A stretch of 63,135 bases of DNA from contig JAJFIS010000018.1 of the NCBI GenBank assembly GCA_021774735.1, positions 1-63,135 on the forward strand, read 5' to 3'. A model generated the notes under the pieces. That model ran no database searches. It had not been told where the DNA came from and saw nothing but the letters and a program-made list of their open reading frames with translations. This document shows, in pieces, positions 38,084 through 48,180 of this stretch. Position 1 is the first letter of the stretch; each line of letters starts with the position of its first letter. The stretch comes from Alphaproteobacteria bacterium (lineage in GTDB: Bacteria > Pseudomonadota > Alphaproteobacteria > Sphingomonadales > Kordiimonadaceae). Both the position numbers and the translations under genes were made by a program.

Positions 38084-38460
38084 AAAAAACCCCTATTTTC
38101 TGCTGCGCCTTATTGATAGCGCATAAATTTTGTTAAGTATCTGGCCTAAGAATCAGTATCTCTGAATGAACCTTAGCCTGAGCTTAACGACCTATGCGAC
38201 CAAAAAAAGGCAAGTCCGTGTCGGGAAAAGGGCGAAATTTTAGTCAAATTACTCCATAGAGCTTCCCCGTTCTGCTATTTTTAACGATTAGACGGAAACT
38301 GTTTTCAGATTCTGGTTGCTTTTGAGGGTAGTTTCCGCAAGTTTAGCGCCAAATCAGGGTCATGATTCGGAATTAGCCTTCGCATGGAAATGGGCGGGTG
38401 CTGTCTCCCCATATCAGCGCCCAATAGTTATCTATTAATATTTAAGCTTGGGAAAGTAAC
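38084..38460. promoter_or_regulatory. Divergent chvI-pckA promoter region
   Basis: This 377-nt non-coding stretch holds both promoters. It contains an 8-bp inverted repeat CGGAAACT (38293-38300) / AGTTTCCG (38330-38337) and an imperfect GC-rich hairpin (about 38392-38431) in the pckA leader. No gene, tRNA or terminator is seen. ChvI binding here is suggested only by the known regulation in relatives. Confidence 0.5.
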
Positions 38461-40062
38461 TTGCAAACCTTTGGCACAGACATCAGCAGCAATGGCCTAG
38501 ACACTTTAGGCATCACTGACACTGGCAATCAATATTGGAACCTAACCACCGAAGCGCTATATGAAGAAGCCATTAAGCGCAGCGAAGGACAAATGGCCGC
38601 TGGCGGTCCGCTTGTTGTTAATACGGGCAAACATACGGGCCGCTCCGCCAACGATAAATTTACCGTCCGCGATGGAACCTCTGAGGATACCGTTTGGTGG
38701 GGCGATGTAAACCGCCCAATGACACCCGAGCAATTTGATATATTGCATGATGCCTTCCTTGCCCATGCCGCAGGAAAAGACCTATTTGTGCAGGACCTAT
38801 GGGGCGGCGCTGACCCCACCCACCGTTTGGCTGTCCGCACCATCGGTGAACTAGCGTGGCACAGCCTTTTTTGCAAAACCATGTTGATTGATGCTACCCC
38901 GGCTGAACGTGCTGCATTTGACCCTGAATTTACCATTTTTAATCTGCCTAGTTTCCGCGCTGACCCCGCGACCATGGGCTGCCGCAGTGAAACCGTCATT
39001 GCCGTGAATTTCACCAAAAAAATAGTGCTTATCGGCGGTACAGAATATGCGGGTGAGAATAAAAAATCTGTTTTCTCTATTCTTAATTATCTACTACCTG
39101 CCAAAGGCATTATGCCGATGCATTGTTCTGCCAATATTGGTCCAGACGGTGATGTCGCCATCTTCTTTGGCCTTAGTGGCACAGGCAAAACAACCCTTTC
39201 TGCTGACAGCAGCCGCACCCTCATCGGCGATGATGAACATGGCTGGTCAGACGACAGTGTCTTTAATTTTGAGGGTGGTTGTTACGCCAAAATGATCCGC
39301 CTAAGCGAAGAAGCGGAACCTGAAATTTATGCCACCACTCGCCGTTTTGGTACGGTGTTGGAAAATGTAGTGATGAATGACGCGCGGGAACTTGACCTTG
39401 ATGATAGTAGCCTCGCGGAGAATACGCGCGGTGCCTACCCAATTGAATTTATCCCTAATGCCAGCGAAGATAATCGCGGCGGCAAGCCCACCAATATTAT
39501 TATGCTTACCGCTGATGCTTTTGGGGTGTTGCCTCCCATATCGCGCCTGACCCCCGAGCAAGCTATGTATCATTTCTTGTCGGGTTATACTGCCAAAGTC
39601 GCGGGCACCGAGATCGGCATAAAGGAACCACAAGCTACATTTTCATCCTGTTTTGGTGCGCCTTTCATGCCCCGTCATCCCAGTGTTTACGGCGACCTGC
39701 TCCGCAAGAAAATTGCAGAAACCGGTGTCAATTGCTGGCTGGTTAACACCGGCTGGACCGGCGGTGAATATGGCACAGGCAACCGCATGCCGATCAAAGC
39801 AACCCGGGCCTTGCTCCACGCCGCACTGGATGGCAGCTTAAACAATGCACCCATGCGCATCGACAGCAATTTTGGTTTCGAAGTGCCAGAAGAAGTTACC
39901 GGTGTTGATAGCAAAATACTAAACCCGCGCGACACATGGGCCGACAAAGCCGCCTATGATGCTAAGGCCAAAAACCTGGCAGAGCGCTTTGTCAAAAATT
40001 TTGCTATTTTTGAAAGCCATGTAGACGACGCCGTAAAAGCCGCCGCACCAAAAGTTGAGTGA
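38461..40062 (+). CDS. pckA: Phosphoenolpyruvate carboxykinase (ATP)
   Basis: This 533-residue enzyme converts oxaloacetate to PEP with ATP, the entry to gluconeogenesis. The kinase-1a P-loop [13 protein letters not shown] is at about 240, preceded by MHCSANIG, and followed by the metal-binding [11 protein letters not shown] and RGAYPIEFI. It appears to start with TTG at 38461, preceded by GGAAAG; no in-frame ATG lies near the conserved N-terminus. It is divergent from chvI. Confidence 0.97.
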   Translation: MQTFGTDISSNGLDTLGITDTGNQYWNLTTEALYEEAIKRSEGQMAAGGPLVVNTGKHTGRSANDKFTVRDGTSEDTVWWGDVNRPMTPEQFDILHDAFLAHAAGKDLFVQDLWGGADPTHRLAVRTIGELAWHSLFCKTMLIDATPAERAAFDPEFTIFNLPSFRADPATMGCRSETVIAVNFTKKIVLIGGTEYAGENKKSVFSILNYLLPAKGIMPMHCSANIGPDGDVAIFFGLSGTGKTTLSADSSRTLIGDDEHGWSDDSVFNFEGGCYAKMIRLSEEAEPEIYATTRRFGTVLENVVMNDARELDLDDSSLAENTRGAYPIEFIPNASEDNRGGKPTNIIMLTADAFGVLPPISRLTPEQAMYHFLSGYTAKVAGTEIGIKEPQATFSSCFGAPFMPRHPSVYGDLLRKKIAETGVNCWLVNTGWTGGEYGTGNRMPIKATRALLHAALDGSLNNAPMRIDSNFGFEVPEEVTGVDSKILNPRDTWADKAAYDAKAKNLAERFVKNFAIFESHVDDAVKAAAPKVE

Positions 40063-40140
40063 AGAAATTGGCTCCCCGCCGCATAAAAAGATTAAACAGG
40101 CTTTCCAAATTAACAACTTTTCTATATTAAACTGCTTCTT

Positions 40141-40668
40141 ATGAGTATGGACCCATCACTGAAGAGCTTCGGCTTCCCCCGCTGGGGTGGATACGGCAAA
40201 GACACCGATACGGTTTCTGTACGCACATGCGACTTTCGCGGTTGCATGAATAAGGCTGACTTTCCAGCACCCAAATCACCGCAATCAAGTGAGCGGTGGC
40301 ATTTTTGCCAAACCCACGCGGCTGAATATAATCGCAACTGGAATTTCTTTGAAGGCATGACCGATGATGAAGCCAAGCGTTATGAAAAAGAAGAAAGCCG
40401 TACATCAGAAGGTTTCACCCGTGCGGGCACTTATGATTGGGGCGGTGCTACGGACGCCGACGGCCTAAGCCGAACGGAGCGCGCTGCCTTTAACACGCTT
40501 GAGCTGGAGCCCGATGCCACACAGGCCGAAATAAAAAGTCAATTTCGCAAGCTCGCCAAAAAATACCACCCAGACCGGGCGGGCGATGACCCCACGGCTA
40601 TCGAGAGCTTTCAAGCGGTCCAAATGGCCTATGATTTGCTTAAAGTAAAAGAAGCAACCTCTTTTTAA
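40141..40668 (+). CDS. J-domain (DnaJ-like) protein
   Basis: This 175-residue protein has a C-terminal J domain (about 110-170) with FRKLAKKYHPDRAGDD, including the HPD tripeptide that stimulates DnaK. The N-terminal region contains Cys and His residues (TCDFRGCMNKADFP, WHFCQTHAAEYN) that look like a possible small metal-binding module. This layout is common in small alphaproteobacterial J proteins next to pckA or cobS. The partner substrate is unknown. Confidence 0.9.
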   Translation: MSMDPSLKSFGFPRWGGYGKDTDTVSVRTCDFRGCMNKADFPAPKSPQSSERWHFCQTHAAEYNRNWNFFEGMTDDEAKRYEKEESRTSEGFTRAGTYDWGGATDADGLSRTERAAFNTLELEPDATQAEIKSQFRKLAKKYHPDRAGDDPTAIESFQAVQMAYDLLKVKEATSF

Positions 40669-40787
40669 GCCCTCTTTCCCCTCGCAAAAATGTCACTGGT
40701 CAACCGCTGCCTTGCTCGTTAGTATACCATTGTTGAACGGGCTGGGGCCCGAGGGAATAATAGTATAATAAATTAGGGAGTGGGATT

Positions 40788-42236
40788 ATGGCTGGAGCTG
40801 GTCAAGTTCAGTGGTCATCAAGAATGGCATTTATGTTTGCTGCTGTTGGCAGCGCAGTGGGACTGGGAAATATTTGGCGTTTTCCGTATGTTGCGGGGGA
40901 AAATGGCGGCAGTGCCTTTATCCTGCTTTACATCGGTTTCGTCTTTATGATCGGCTTACCGGTGCTTATCGCAGAACTTAGCATCGGCCGTCGTAGCGGT
41001 AAAAGCCCGATCGCATCTCTTGGGGCTATAGCGAAAGAATCAAAGGTTAACAAACGCTGGAATCTGCTCGGCCATCTGGGCACCTTTGGTGGTGGCTTGG
41101 GCCTGCTTTCCTTCTACAGCGTCATCGCCGGTTGGGTTATGTCTTACATCATCCAAGGCGCAAGCGGTGCCTTTGTCGGCATCGATGCTGAAGGTGCACT
41201 CGCTGAAATGGATACTTTCACAGGCAGTGCAGGCACCATGACTTTCTGGCATTTCCTCTTCACCGCGATCACCGTGATTATTGTCGGTAAGGGTATCAAA
41301 GGCGGCTTAGAGAAGGCGGTAACCTACCTGATGCCGATGTTGTTCCTGATCTTGTTACTGTTACTTGGCTACTCGCTCGCCACTGGTGACATGGAAAAAA
41401 CGACCGAATTTTTATTCACGCCGGACTTTTCTAAAATTAACGGTGAAGTAGCGCTGCAGGCGCTCGGTCAGGCTTTCTTTAGCCTCTCTGTTACTGTGGG
41501 TACCATGCTGGCATACGGTGCTTATCTGCCGAAAGACATCAGCATTCACAAGTCTGCCACTTTAATCGCGACCGCAGACACGCTGGTAGCACTGCTCGCG
41601 GGTCTTGCCATCTTCCCGCTTGTATTTGCATACGGCCTAGCGCCCGACAGTGGCCCAAGCCTGATTTTTAAAACACTGCCAATTGCCTTTGGTCAGATGC
41701 CCGGCGGGTCCTTCATTGCGACCATGTTCTTCGTACTTCTCACCATCGCGGCGATCACATCCTCGATCTCACTGCTTGAGCCAACGGTCGCTTACTTTGA
41801 AGAGAAGTTTAACATGACCCGCTGGCGGGCGGCGCTCATCGGCGGCGGTACAGCTTTCATCGTCGGTTTGATGACCGTTTACAGCAGCAACGATGCCAAA
41901 GAGTTCTTGCCTCTCGCCTTCATGGGGCTTGAAACCATCGGCACCAAGGTTGCAAATGGCGGTGAAATTATGTTGGGTATCACCTATGCAACTGGTGACA
42001 TTATGCCTGCTAAACTCGCAACAATGGGTAATGTAATAGACTTCGGCGTATCTAGCATTGTTATGCCCTTTGGTGGCTTCTTGCTTGCCATATTTGTTGG
42101 CTGGTTTGTCAGCCGCGACAGCATGCGCGATGAAATGGGCTTGCCGGAAGGTGGCGTATTTGAAATATGGCATGTGTTGATCAAGTTCGTTTGCCCAATA
42201 GCCCTCGCTTGGGTGTTGGTCATGGGTTTGATGTAA
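40788..42236 (+). CDS. Sodium-dependent neurotransmitter/amino acid transporter (NSS/SNF family)
   Basis: This 482-residue inner-membrane symporter has about 12 hydrophobic segments. The first helix with GSAVGLGNIWRFPYVAGENGG is the NSS hallmark, where the unwound helix binds Na+ and substrate. Bacterial members such as LeuT and MhsT take up amino acids; the substrate here is not predictable. A TATAAT (40764-40769) lies just upstream, and a strong terminator follows. Confidence 0.95.
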   Translation: MAGAGQVQWSSRMAFMFAAVGSAVGLGNIWRFPYVAGENGGSAFILLYIGFVFMIGLPVLIAELSIGRRSGKSPIASLGAIAKESKVNKRWNLLGHLGTFGGGLGLLSFYSVIAGWVMSYIIQGASGAFVGIDAEGALAEMDTFTGSAGTMTFWHFLFTAITVIIVGKGIKGGLEKAVTYLMPMLFLILLLLLGYSLATGDMEKTTEFLFTPDFSKINGEVALQALGQAFFSLSVTVGTMLAYGAYLPKDISIHKSATLIATADTLVALLAGLAIFPLVFAYGLAPDSGPSLIFKTLPIAFGQMPGGSFIATMFFVLLTIAAITSSISLLEPTVAYFEEKFNMTRWRAALIGGGTAFIVGLMTVYSSNDAKEFLPLAFMGLETIGTKVANGGEIMLGITYATGDIMPAKLATMGNVIDFGVSSIVMPFGGFLLAIFVGWFVSRDSMRDEMGLPEGGVFEIWHVLIKFVCPIALAWVLVMGLM

Positions 42237-42261
42237 ACTAGCAAACTGACTTAACAAACAC

Positions 42262-42299
42262 GAAAAGGGCTGGTCCATACAATTGGGCTGGCCCTTTTC
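42262..42299. terminator. Bidirectional terminator between NSS transporter and serine hydrolase
   Basis: GAAAAGGGC (42262-42270) pairs with GCCCTTTTC (42291-42299), with further CCA/TGG pairs inside. The A- and T-rich ends allow termination from both sides. Confidence 0.85.
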
Positions 42300-42302
42300 A
42301 AT

Positions 42303-43493
42303 TCATACTTTTTTCAAGTATAAAGACAAAATCTTCACCAGTTCATTAGTGAAACTAATATAACCACGCCAGCCCTTCATATTAGTCATCACCGCCAAAG
42401 TAATATCCTGTTCAGGAATATATATGACGATGGTAGAAGCGCCCGGCTGCTGCCCAGAATGACCATATCGATAGCTCCCCTCACTAGGGAAAATCATCAC
42501 TCCATAACCATAATGCCCTTTTGATGGTATTGCGTCACGCCAGCTACTTTTATTCCGCAATGTTTCGCCTACATCATAGGGCGTCGTCATCAATGTAACA
42601 TTTTGTAGCGATACAAGACGTCCATCATTGAAGGTGAGCACAAAACGCGCTAAGTCCCCTGCAGTAGACAAATGTCCACCTGCTGGCAGATTGCCGCTCG
42701 TATCCCGCATATCGGCCCGGCGCAATTTCTTGCCTTTCATGGCACGGTAAACTGCGGCACGGTTGGGCACGATCGCCCATGCATCGTCTTCCGTAATTGA
42801 CGCCATTGCTGATGGTGTGAACACCAATTCCTGTAGTAGGTCTTGATATAACTTCCCCGATGCCCCTTCGAGAATGCACCCTATCAATCGAAAACCATGA
42901 GAGGAATAAGACCAGTCAGTTCCAGGCTGAAACAGCAACGGGTCGTTCTTAAAACCTTCAAGGGGCATTTTTCTATCTGTAAAACGCCTGTAAAGCCCCA
43001 GTATAGTGGCATTTCGTTCATGCTTAATCAGGCCTCTTTGATTTTCATCCACCGCATGTTCAAGCAATTCATCAAAATTTTTATAGTGTCTAATGCCCGA
43101 CGTATGCGTCAATATTTGGCGCGTTGATATTGAGAATTTCTTTTTAGGATAATTCGAGCAATAATTCTGCACATCAGCATCGAGGTCAATTAGGCCCTGT
43201 TCGGATAATTTCATTGTTACCGCTGCTGTCATCCACTTTGATATGGATGCCGTGCGATACAGTGTACCCTTCGTGGCCAATACTCGGTTTTCCAAATCAG
43301 CATAACCAGTGGCATCATCAAAGATAATTTTTCCATTATGGCCTATAGCAATCTGAAGTGAGGGTAGTCCGTTATTTTTAACATGCCTTTTCATGGCCCC
43401 TGTAACTGCTGAACGCCATTCATCCGCACCGGAAACAGCGACAGAATATAAGCCGCTCACAAACATTGATACTGTCAATAGTAATAATTTCAT
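42303..43493 (-). CDS. Serine hydrolase, beta-lactamase class C / penicillin-binding-like
   Basis: This 396-residue exported protein starts with a signal peptide (MKLLLLTVSMFVSGLYSVAVS). The catalytic SxxK is in RTASISKWMTA, the YxS/N-type tyrosine in DWSYSSHGF, and a late HSGQQPG takes the KTG-like place. It could be an esterase, peptidase or beta-lactamase-like enzyme; no substrate can be assigned. The ATG at 43493 has GAGAGG upstream; a frame extension to 43538 would hide the signal peptide. Its base composition is more AT-rich than the core genes, so it may be an accessory gene. Confidence 0.88.
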   Translation of the reverse strand: MKLLLLTVSMFVSGLYSVAVSGADEWRSAVTGAMKRHVKNNGLPSLQIAIGHNGKIIFDDATGYADLENRVLATKGTLYRTASISKWMTAAVTMKLSEQGLIDLDADVQNYCSNYPKKKFSISTRQILTHTSGIRHYKNFDELLEHAVDENQRGLIKHERNATILGLYRRFTDRKMPLEGFKNDPLLFQPGTDWSYSSHGFRLIGCILEGASGKLYQDLLQELVFTPSAMASITEDDAWAIVPNRAAVYRAMKGKKLRRADMRDTSGNLPAGGHLSTAGDLARFVLTFNDGRLVSLQNVTLMTTPYDVGETLRNKSSWRDAIPSKGHYGYGVMIFPSEGSYRYGHSGQQPGASTIVIYIPEQDITLAVMTNMKGWRGYISFTNELVKILSLYLKKV

Positions 43494-43711
43494 TTTGCAT
43501 TTCCTCTCAAATAATTCAGTAATGTTATATTGTATCAATTATATGTCAATCAAAACTCTTTTCTTCACTCACACGGCAAGAACGCCACATCAAATTTCAC
43601 TATGATGGTGCAGCCGTAAGAGAGTATTTTGAGTATGGTGCCGGAACTTGGCAGGCAACCACCTAAGAAGATGGTAGCTTTCCAGCGCCTTTACCGCTAT
43701 AAGCCGCGCCC

Positions 43712-45112
43712 ATGAATGAAAAGACAGAAATAGATGCAGACGTAAATACAGAAATAAAAACTGGCAAAGTTGGCTTCGTGTCGCTTGGTTGCCCCAAAGC
43801 CTTGGTGGACAGCGAACGCATCCTGACCAAATTGCGCAGCGACGGCTATGAAATATCGCCCGATTACGCTGGGGCTGATGTGGTGGTGGTCAACACCTGC
43901 GGCTTTATCGATAGCGCCAAGGAAGAAAGCTTGGATGCCATCAAGGAAGCCATGGTCGAAAATGGCCGGGTTATTGTCACCGGCTGCTTAGGCGTCGAAG
44001 AGAAAGCCATCCGCGAAGTAGCACCGAACGTTTTGGCTATATCCGGCCCGCACCAATATGAAACCGTGGTGGCCCAAGTGCATGACGCCGCGCCGATTGC
44101 CCATAACCCGCATAGGGACCTGACACCGCCGGAGGGCATTAAGCTAACCCCGCGCCATTTTGCCTATATCAAAATATCTGAGGGCTGCAATCACGCTTGC
44201 AAATTTTGTATCATTCCTTCCTTCCGTGGCCCCTTAAAAAGCCGCCCAGTGCGCGCGGTACTGCGGGAAGCGGAAAAGCTCGTCGAAGCCGGCACGCAGG
44301 AACTGCTGATCATCAGCCAAGACACCAGCGCTTATGGTCTTGATCTGAAGCATGCACCCGAGACGATCAAAAAGGGCAGCTGGAAAGGCCGCGAGGTCCG
44401 CGCCCATATGACCGACCTATCGGATGCGCTGGGTGATCTGGGTGTTTGGGTGCGGCTGCATTATGTCTATCCCTACCCCCATGTTGACGCCGTTATTCCG
44501 CTGATGGCCGAGGGTAAAATTTTGCCCTATCTCGATATTCCTTTCCAGCATGCCAGCCCCAAAGTGTTGAAGGCGATGAAACGCCCTGCCAACGAGCATA
44601 AAGTGCTGGAGCGCATCAAGCGCTGGCGCGAAATTGTGCCCGAGCTGGTCATTCGCTCGACCTTCATTGTCGGCTTCCCCGGCGAGACAGAAGAAGACTT
44701 TACCTACCTTCTAGACTGGCTAGCAGAGGCCCGCTTGGACCGGGTTGGCGCTTTCAAATATGAAGCCGTGGCCGGTGCCGCCGCCAACGACCTGCCCGAC
44801 CAAGTGCCGGAAGACATCAAGCAAGAGCGTTACGCACGTTTCATGGAAGTTAGCCAGCGCATCTCAGCCGAGAAGCTCACCGAGCGTATAGGGCTGGAAA
44901 TGGCCGTTATTATTGATCACGTCACGGAGGAAGGCGCCGTGGGCCGAACCTACGCTGATGCGCCCGAGATCGACGGCAAAGTATATCTGGAAAGTGCCTC
45001 TTACCTCAGCCCCGGCGAAATGGTCATGGCGCTCATCACCGCGTCTGACGCTTATGACCTCCACGGCGAAGTGCTGTTGGAGGGTGATAGTGATGATGAC
45101 TGGGACTGGTGA
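43712..45112 (+). CDS. rimO: Ribosomal protein S12 methylthiotransferase RimO
   Basis: This 466-residue radical-SAM enzyme adds a methylthio group to Asp of ribosomal protein S12. The N-terminal cluster domain with [14 protein letters not shown], the radical-SAM motif [22 protein letters not shown] and a C-terminal TRAM domain are seen. The CPKALVDSE segment favours RimO over MiaB. The upstream ribosome site is weak. It ends in a run of Asp and Trp (DSDDDWDW). Confidence 0.95.
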   Translation: MNEKTEIDADVNTEIKTGKVGFVSLGCPKALVDSERILTKLRSDGYEISPDYAGADVVVVNTCGFIDSAKEESLDAIKEAMVENGRVIVTGCLGVEEKAIREVAPNVLAISGPHQYETVVAQVHDAAPIAHNPHRDLTPPEGIKLTPRHFAYIKISEGCNHACKFCIIPSFRGPLKSRPVRAVLREAEKLVEAGTQELLIISQDTSAYGLDLKHAPETIKKGSWKGREVRAHMTDLSDALGDLGVWVRLHYVYPYPHVDAVIPLMAEGKILPYLDIPFQHASPKVLKAMKRPANEHKVLERIKRWREIVPELVIRSTFIVGFPGETEEDFTYLLDWLAEARLDRVGAFKYEAVAGAAANDLPDQVPEDIKQERYARFMEVSQRISAEKLTERIGLEMAVIIDHVTEEGAVGRTYADAPEIDGKVYLESASYLSPGEMVMALITASDAYDLHGEVLLEGDSDDDWDW

Positions 45113-45194
45113 GTAACATGTCTTCCGCCATAATTTAAACTTTATGGTTTCATATAAAACACTCCTGCTATAGTCTAATGCTCTGGGGGATGTG

Positions 45195-47021
45195 ATGCTC
45201 AAGAATATTTTTACCGTGACAATTTGCCTGCTAACCATTGGTTTTATCAGCCACGCACAGGCTGAAGATCAACCCCAACTCGCCCTGAATAAGCATAATA
45301 TTTGCCCCCTTTACCTGCAAGAGCACACAAGGCAATTTTACAGCATCTCGGCGATAAATTATAAGGCCGCGCTACAAAGTATATATGCCGCTGAATTAAA
45401 AAACACCGCTGATAACAGCTCAAAAACCACAGAAATTACCTTTAGTGAACCGCTCAATATTGAAGGGGCTAATTGGCTGCGCTGGACCATTATCCCGGGC
45501 TTTAAGCATGATGCCACTTTGGAAGGTCTCGCCACAGCGGTCGTAGCGCGTGGCTCCTATTCGCCGTCACCCGACGCGGCGCTGTTGATTGAGCTTTATA
45601 CTATCGGCGAGCGCGGCCCCTACTTTCAAATAAGATTAGCAAACAAGGCTACAGTAGACCCCCTCATTCAAGACGCTGTGACAAACACCAAAGGGGCAGT
45701 TGATATATATAGGCTGAGGGGCACCAAGCTTCTGCCCAATGAAAATAACCTCTTCGAACATAACGGCGAGATATTTTTCATCGATAAAAATAACGCCTTG
45801 AAGCAAATAAACCCAAATGGCACTGTTCAAACAAGATGCAAATTGAAAAAGCCAAAAGTTCTCAAAACGATGCAATCCACCGCCTACGCAGAGATTGTAA
45901 ACCGCTCCATAATGACGGAGCCAATAACGCATGGTCATATGCCTTATGGAACAAGTGGGTCCGGTCTATTTAAAGTTAAAAATCCTTTTGACCGCGCCCT
46001 GACAAGACCATGGGCCCTGCCCGTGAACAAGGACGGCAGCTGCAGGGGAAGTGAGGACATTTGTGTACGGAAGCAATATATTGACACTATCCTGCATAGG
46101 TTCAGCCAAACTGATAGTTGGAGCGCACGCGAATTAGCGACCCTGCGCAACCATATGCGCGGTGCTGCCTATGATTTTCAACGATATTTCATGGATAGAT
46201 ATGGCTATGATGAAACATATGCCGCTGCCCTCGGTGACTATACCACCTACGAACTTCTAGAGAAAATTTTTCGGCGTTACCGCTATAGCGGCTATAAATA
46301 CGATGACACTTTGACCAATCTAAACTCAACTTATGTGCTCGATGATTTGCCAAGAAAAACAAATGCCGCAATAGCGACACTCCTCAAGCATAAGAACAGC
46401 TACAATAAAACGCCCCTCATGTTGGCGGCACATTTCAATGATTATACTATAGTGGACTTCCTCATAAAACAGGGTGTAGCCGTTAATGCTGTCACCAAAA
46501 ATGTTCCAGGAGCTTTGTACAATGGCTTTCAACGCATTAACCGCTCAGCGCTGACCTATGCTGCGGAAAACGCTGCGCTTGAGGTAATTAAGCTGCTGGT
46601 CGATGCCGGTGCTGATCTCGCCTTGAAGGATAGTGAGGGCAATGACCTTAGCTATTATCTTTTGAAAAACCCGCGTGAGAATGTGCGCGCTCTTGCTGAG
46701 AATCTGGCTGGGTTGCGCGACCAAGAAAAATCTAAAATTCAGCCAAGTTTTGACTGTGGTACGGCGACAACACGATATGATATGGCGATTTGCAACAGTC
46801 GGGGGCTGTCTTTATATGACCGTGAGCTCGGTGCGCATTACACAAAATTACTTGAAAATTTGCAGCTGCCTTACTTAAGAGACACCCAAAGACAATGGCT
46901 GAAACAGATCCGGAAATCATGTGGCCAAGATCCGCGTGACCATATTGTTTCTTGTTTCAAGAAAAAATACCGCGCCCGCATCCGCTTTTTCGAAAACTTA
47001 CTTGCCGCTCAAAAGCCCTAA
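45195..47021 (+). CDS. Exported ankyrin-repeat protein with C-terminal LprI-like domain
   Basis: This 608-residue protein has a signal peptide (MLKNIFTVTICLLTIGFISHAQA) and a long N-terminal region without a recognised domain. It continues with two ankyrin repeats (KTPLMLAAHFNDYTIVDFLI and SALTYAAENAALEVIKLLVD, about 400-490) and a C-terminal LprI/DUF1311 domain with its paired cysteines (SFDCGTATTRYDMAICNSRG, about 515-600). LprI domains inhibit lysozyme in mycobacteria. The ATG at 45195 after GGGGA is preferred over GTG at 45192. The end of the gene overlaps one copy of a 33-bp direct repeat. Secretion or periplasmic location is inferred. Confidence 0.75.
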   Translation: MLKNIFTVTICLLTIGFISHAQAEDQPQLALNKHNICPLYLQEHTRQFYSISAINYKAALQSIYAAELKNTADNSSKTTEITFSEPLNIEGANWLRWTIIPGFKHDATLEGLATAVVARGSYSPSPDAALLIELYTIGERGPYFQIRLANKATVDPLIQDAVTNTKGAVDIYRLRGTKLLPNENNLFEHNGEIFFIDKNNALKQINPNGTVQTRCKLKKPKVLKTMQSTAYAEIVNRSIMTEPITHGHMPYGTSGSGLFKVKNPFDRALTRPWALPVNKDGSCRGSEDICVRKQYIDTILHRFSQTDSWSARELATLRNHMRGAAYDFQRYFMDRYGYDETYAAALGDYTTYELLEKIFRRYRYSGYKYDDTLTNLNSTYVLDDLPRKTNAAIATLLKHKNSYNKTPLMLAAHFNDYTIVDFLIKQGVAVNAVTKNVPGALYNGFQRINRSALTYAAENAALEVIKLLVDAGADLALKDSEGNDLSYYLLKNPRENVRALAENLAGLRDQEKSKIQPSFDCGTATTRYDMAICNSRGLSLYDRELGAHYTKLLENLQLPYLRDTQRQWLKQIRKSCGQDPRDHIVSCFKKKYRARIRFFENLLAAQKP

Positions 47022-47038
47022 CCAAACTCTTGCGCCCC
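47006..47038 (+). repeat. 33-bp direct repeat, left copy
   Basis: It starts CGCTCAAAAGCCCTAACC and covers the stop codon of the ankyrin/LprI gene. It differs at one base (G at 47034, A in the other copy) from 49270-49302. Confidence 0.9.
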
Positions 47039-47098
47039 AACCTACTCTCCTACGGTCGAAGGGGATTTATTTTGACATAAGCATAATATAAACTAATC

Positions 47099-47575
47099 AT
47101 GAAATTCATGGATTGGTATGGTTTCATTAAAACGCTGCATATTATCAGCGCCACTGTTCTCTTTGGAACAGGGATGGGCACTGCTTTCTTTATGTTCCGC
47201 TCCCATTTCACTGACAATGTGCATGAGAAGCTATATGCCGCAAAAAACACCGTGCTGGCCGACTATCTGTTCACGCTTCCATCGGGCATAATTCAACCAT
47301 TATCTGGCGCCTGGCTTATATGGTATGTCGGATACGACCTCATGGAGTTTTGGCTCCTCCTGACCTATTTTCTCTATATCTTAGCCGGATTATGTTGGCT
47401 CCCTGTGGTTTGGATACAGATAAAGCTCAAACGCATTTTGATCGAATGCAGCAACGCAGGCACCGACATACCTGATCGCTACTACAGGTTATTCAAAATA
47501 TGGTTTCTTCTCGGCTGGCCCGCCTTCATAGCCCTTATGGCTGTGTTCTATTTGATGGTGACAAAACCGATATGA
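47099..47575 (+). CDS. DUF2269-type small membrane protein
   Basis: This 158-residue protein has four hydrophobic segments, starting with WYGFIKTLHIISATVLFGTGMGTAFF, and resembles the DUF2269 family of unknown function. Its stop overlaps the next gene's start (ATGA), so it is the first member of a three-gene coupled unit. The ATG at 47099 lacks a strong ribosome site; an internal ATG at 47108 is possible. Confidence 0.75.
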   Translation: MKFMDWYGFIKTLHIISATVLFGTGMGTAFFMFRSHFTDNVHEKLYAAKNTVLADYLFTLPSGIIQPLSGAWLIWYVGYDLMEFWLLLTYFLYILAGLCWLPVVWIQIKLKRILIECSNAGTDIPDRYYRLFKIWFLLGWPAFIALMAVFYLMVTKPI

Positions 47576-48180
47576 CGGAAGACCCGACATTCAAGCACAT
47601 TTTTGGCAAAGACTGGGATAACCTTCCCCCTGTAATGCACCAACATTATGCAAATCGGCCCTTCAGCAATGATCTGAACCTGTGCCACGGGCGAATGACC
47701 ATCAAAAGCGCCTTCTTCCTTCGGCTGCTTTCGCCCCTGTTTAAAGTGTTCGGTGGAATACCAACAAAAAATGCGAACGATGTACCCGTCACCGTTCGCT
47801 TTGAAAGTAACGAGCGAGACGCCACTTTTCATTTTGTTCGTACTTTTAATTTCCCTAGCGAGAAACCCTATGTTTTCCACTCATACATGGTTGGGCTGAT
47901 GGGTAATAATGTGGTCGAAATTATGAAATACCGGCTATGTTGGCGATCAAAATTCTCGTGGGAATCCGACAAGGTTATTCTTGCCCATAATGGATTTAGC
48001 TTAAACCTCTTTGGCAAATTCATCCCTCTGCCAATCACTTGGGTCATCGGGCACATTCATGCAGAGGAAGAAGCCATCAGTGACACTCGCTTCAAAATGT
48101 TCGTCGAGATAAATCACTGGTTATTTGGTAAAATCTATGAATATAGCGGTGAATTTGAGATGGAAAATACCCGTGCTTAA
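47572..48180 (+). CDS. DUF4166 family protein
   Basis: This 202-residue soluble protein resembles the DUF4166 family (FKHIFGKDWDNLPPVMHQHYANRPFSNDL near the N-terminus). In other bacteria this domain is often fused to, or placed next to, saccharopine-dehydrogenase-like oxidoreductases, which matches the next gene here. The biochemical role is unknown. The ATG at 47572 overlaps the preceding stop by 4 nt. Confidence 0.75.
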   Translation: MTEDPTFKHIFGKDWDNLPPVMHQHYANRPFSNDLNLCHGRMTIKSAFFLRLLSPLFKVFGGIPTKNANDVPVTVRFESNERDATFHFVRTFNFPSEKPYVFHSYMVGLMGNNVVEIMKYRLCWRSKFSWESDKVILAHNGFSLNLFGKFIPLPITWVIGHIHAEEEAISDTRFKMFVEINHWLFGKIYEYSGEFEMENTRA

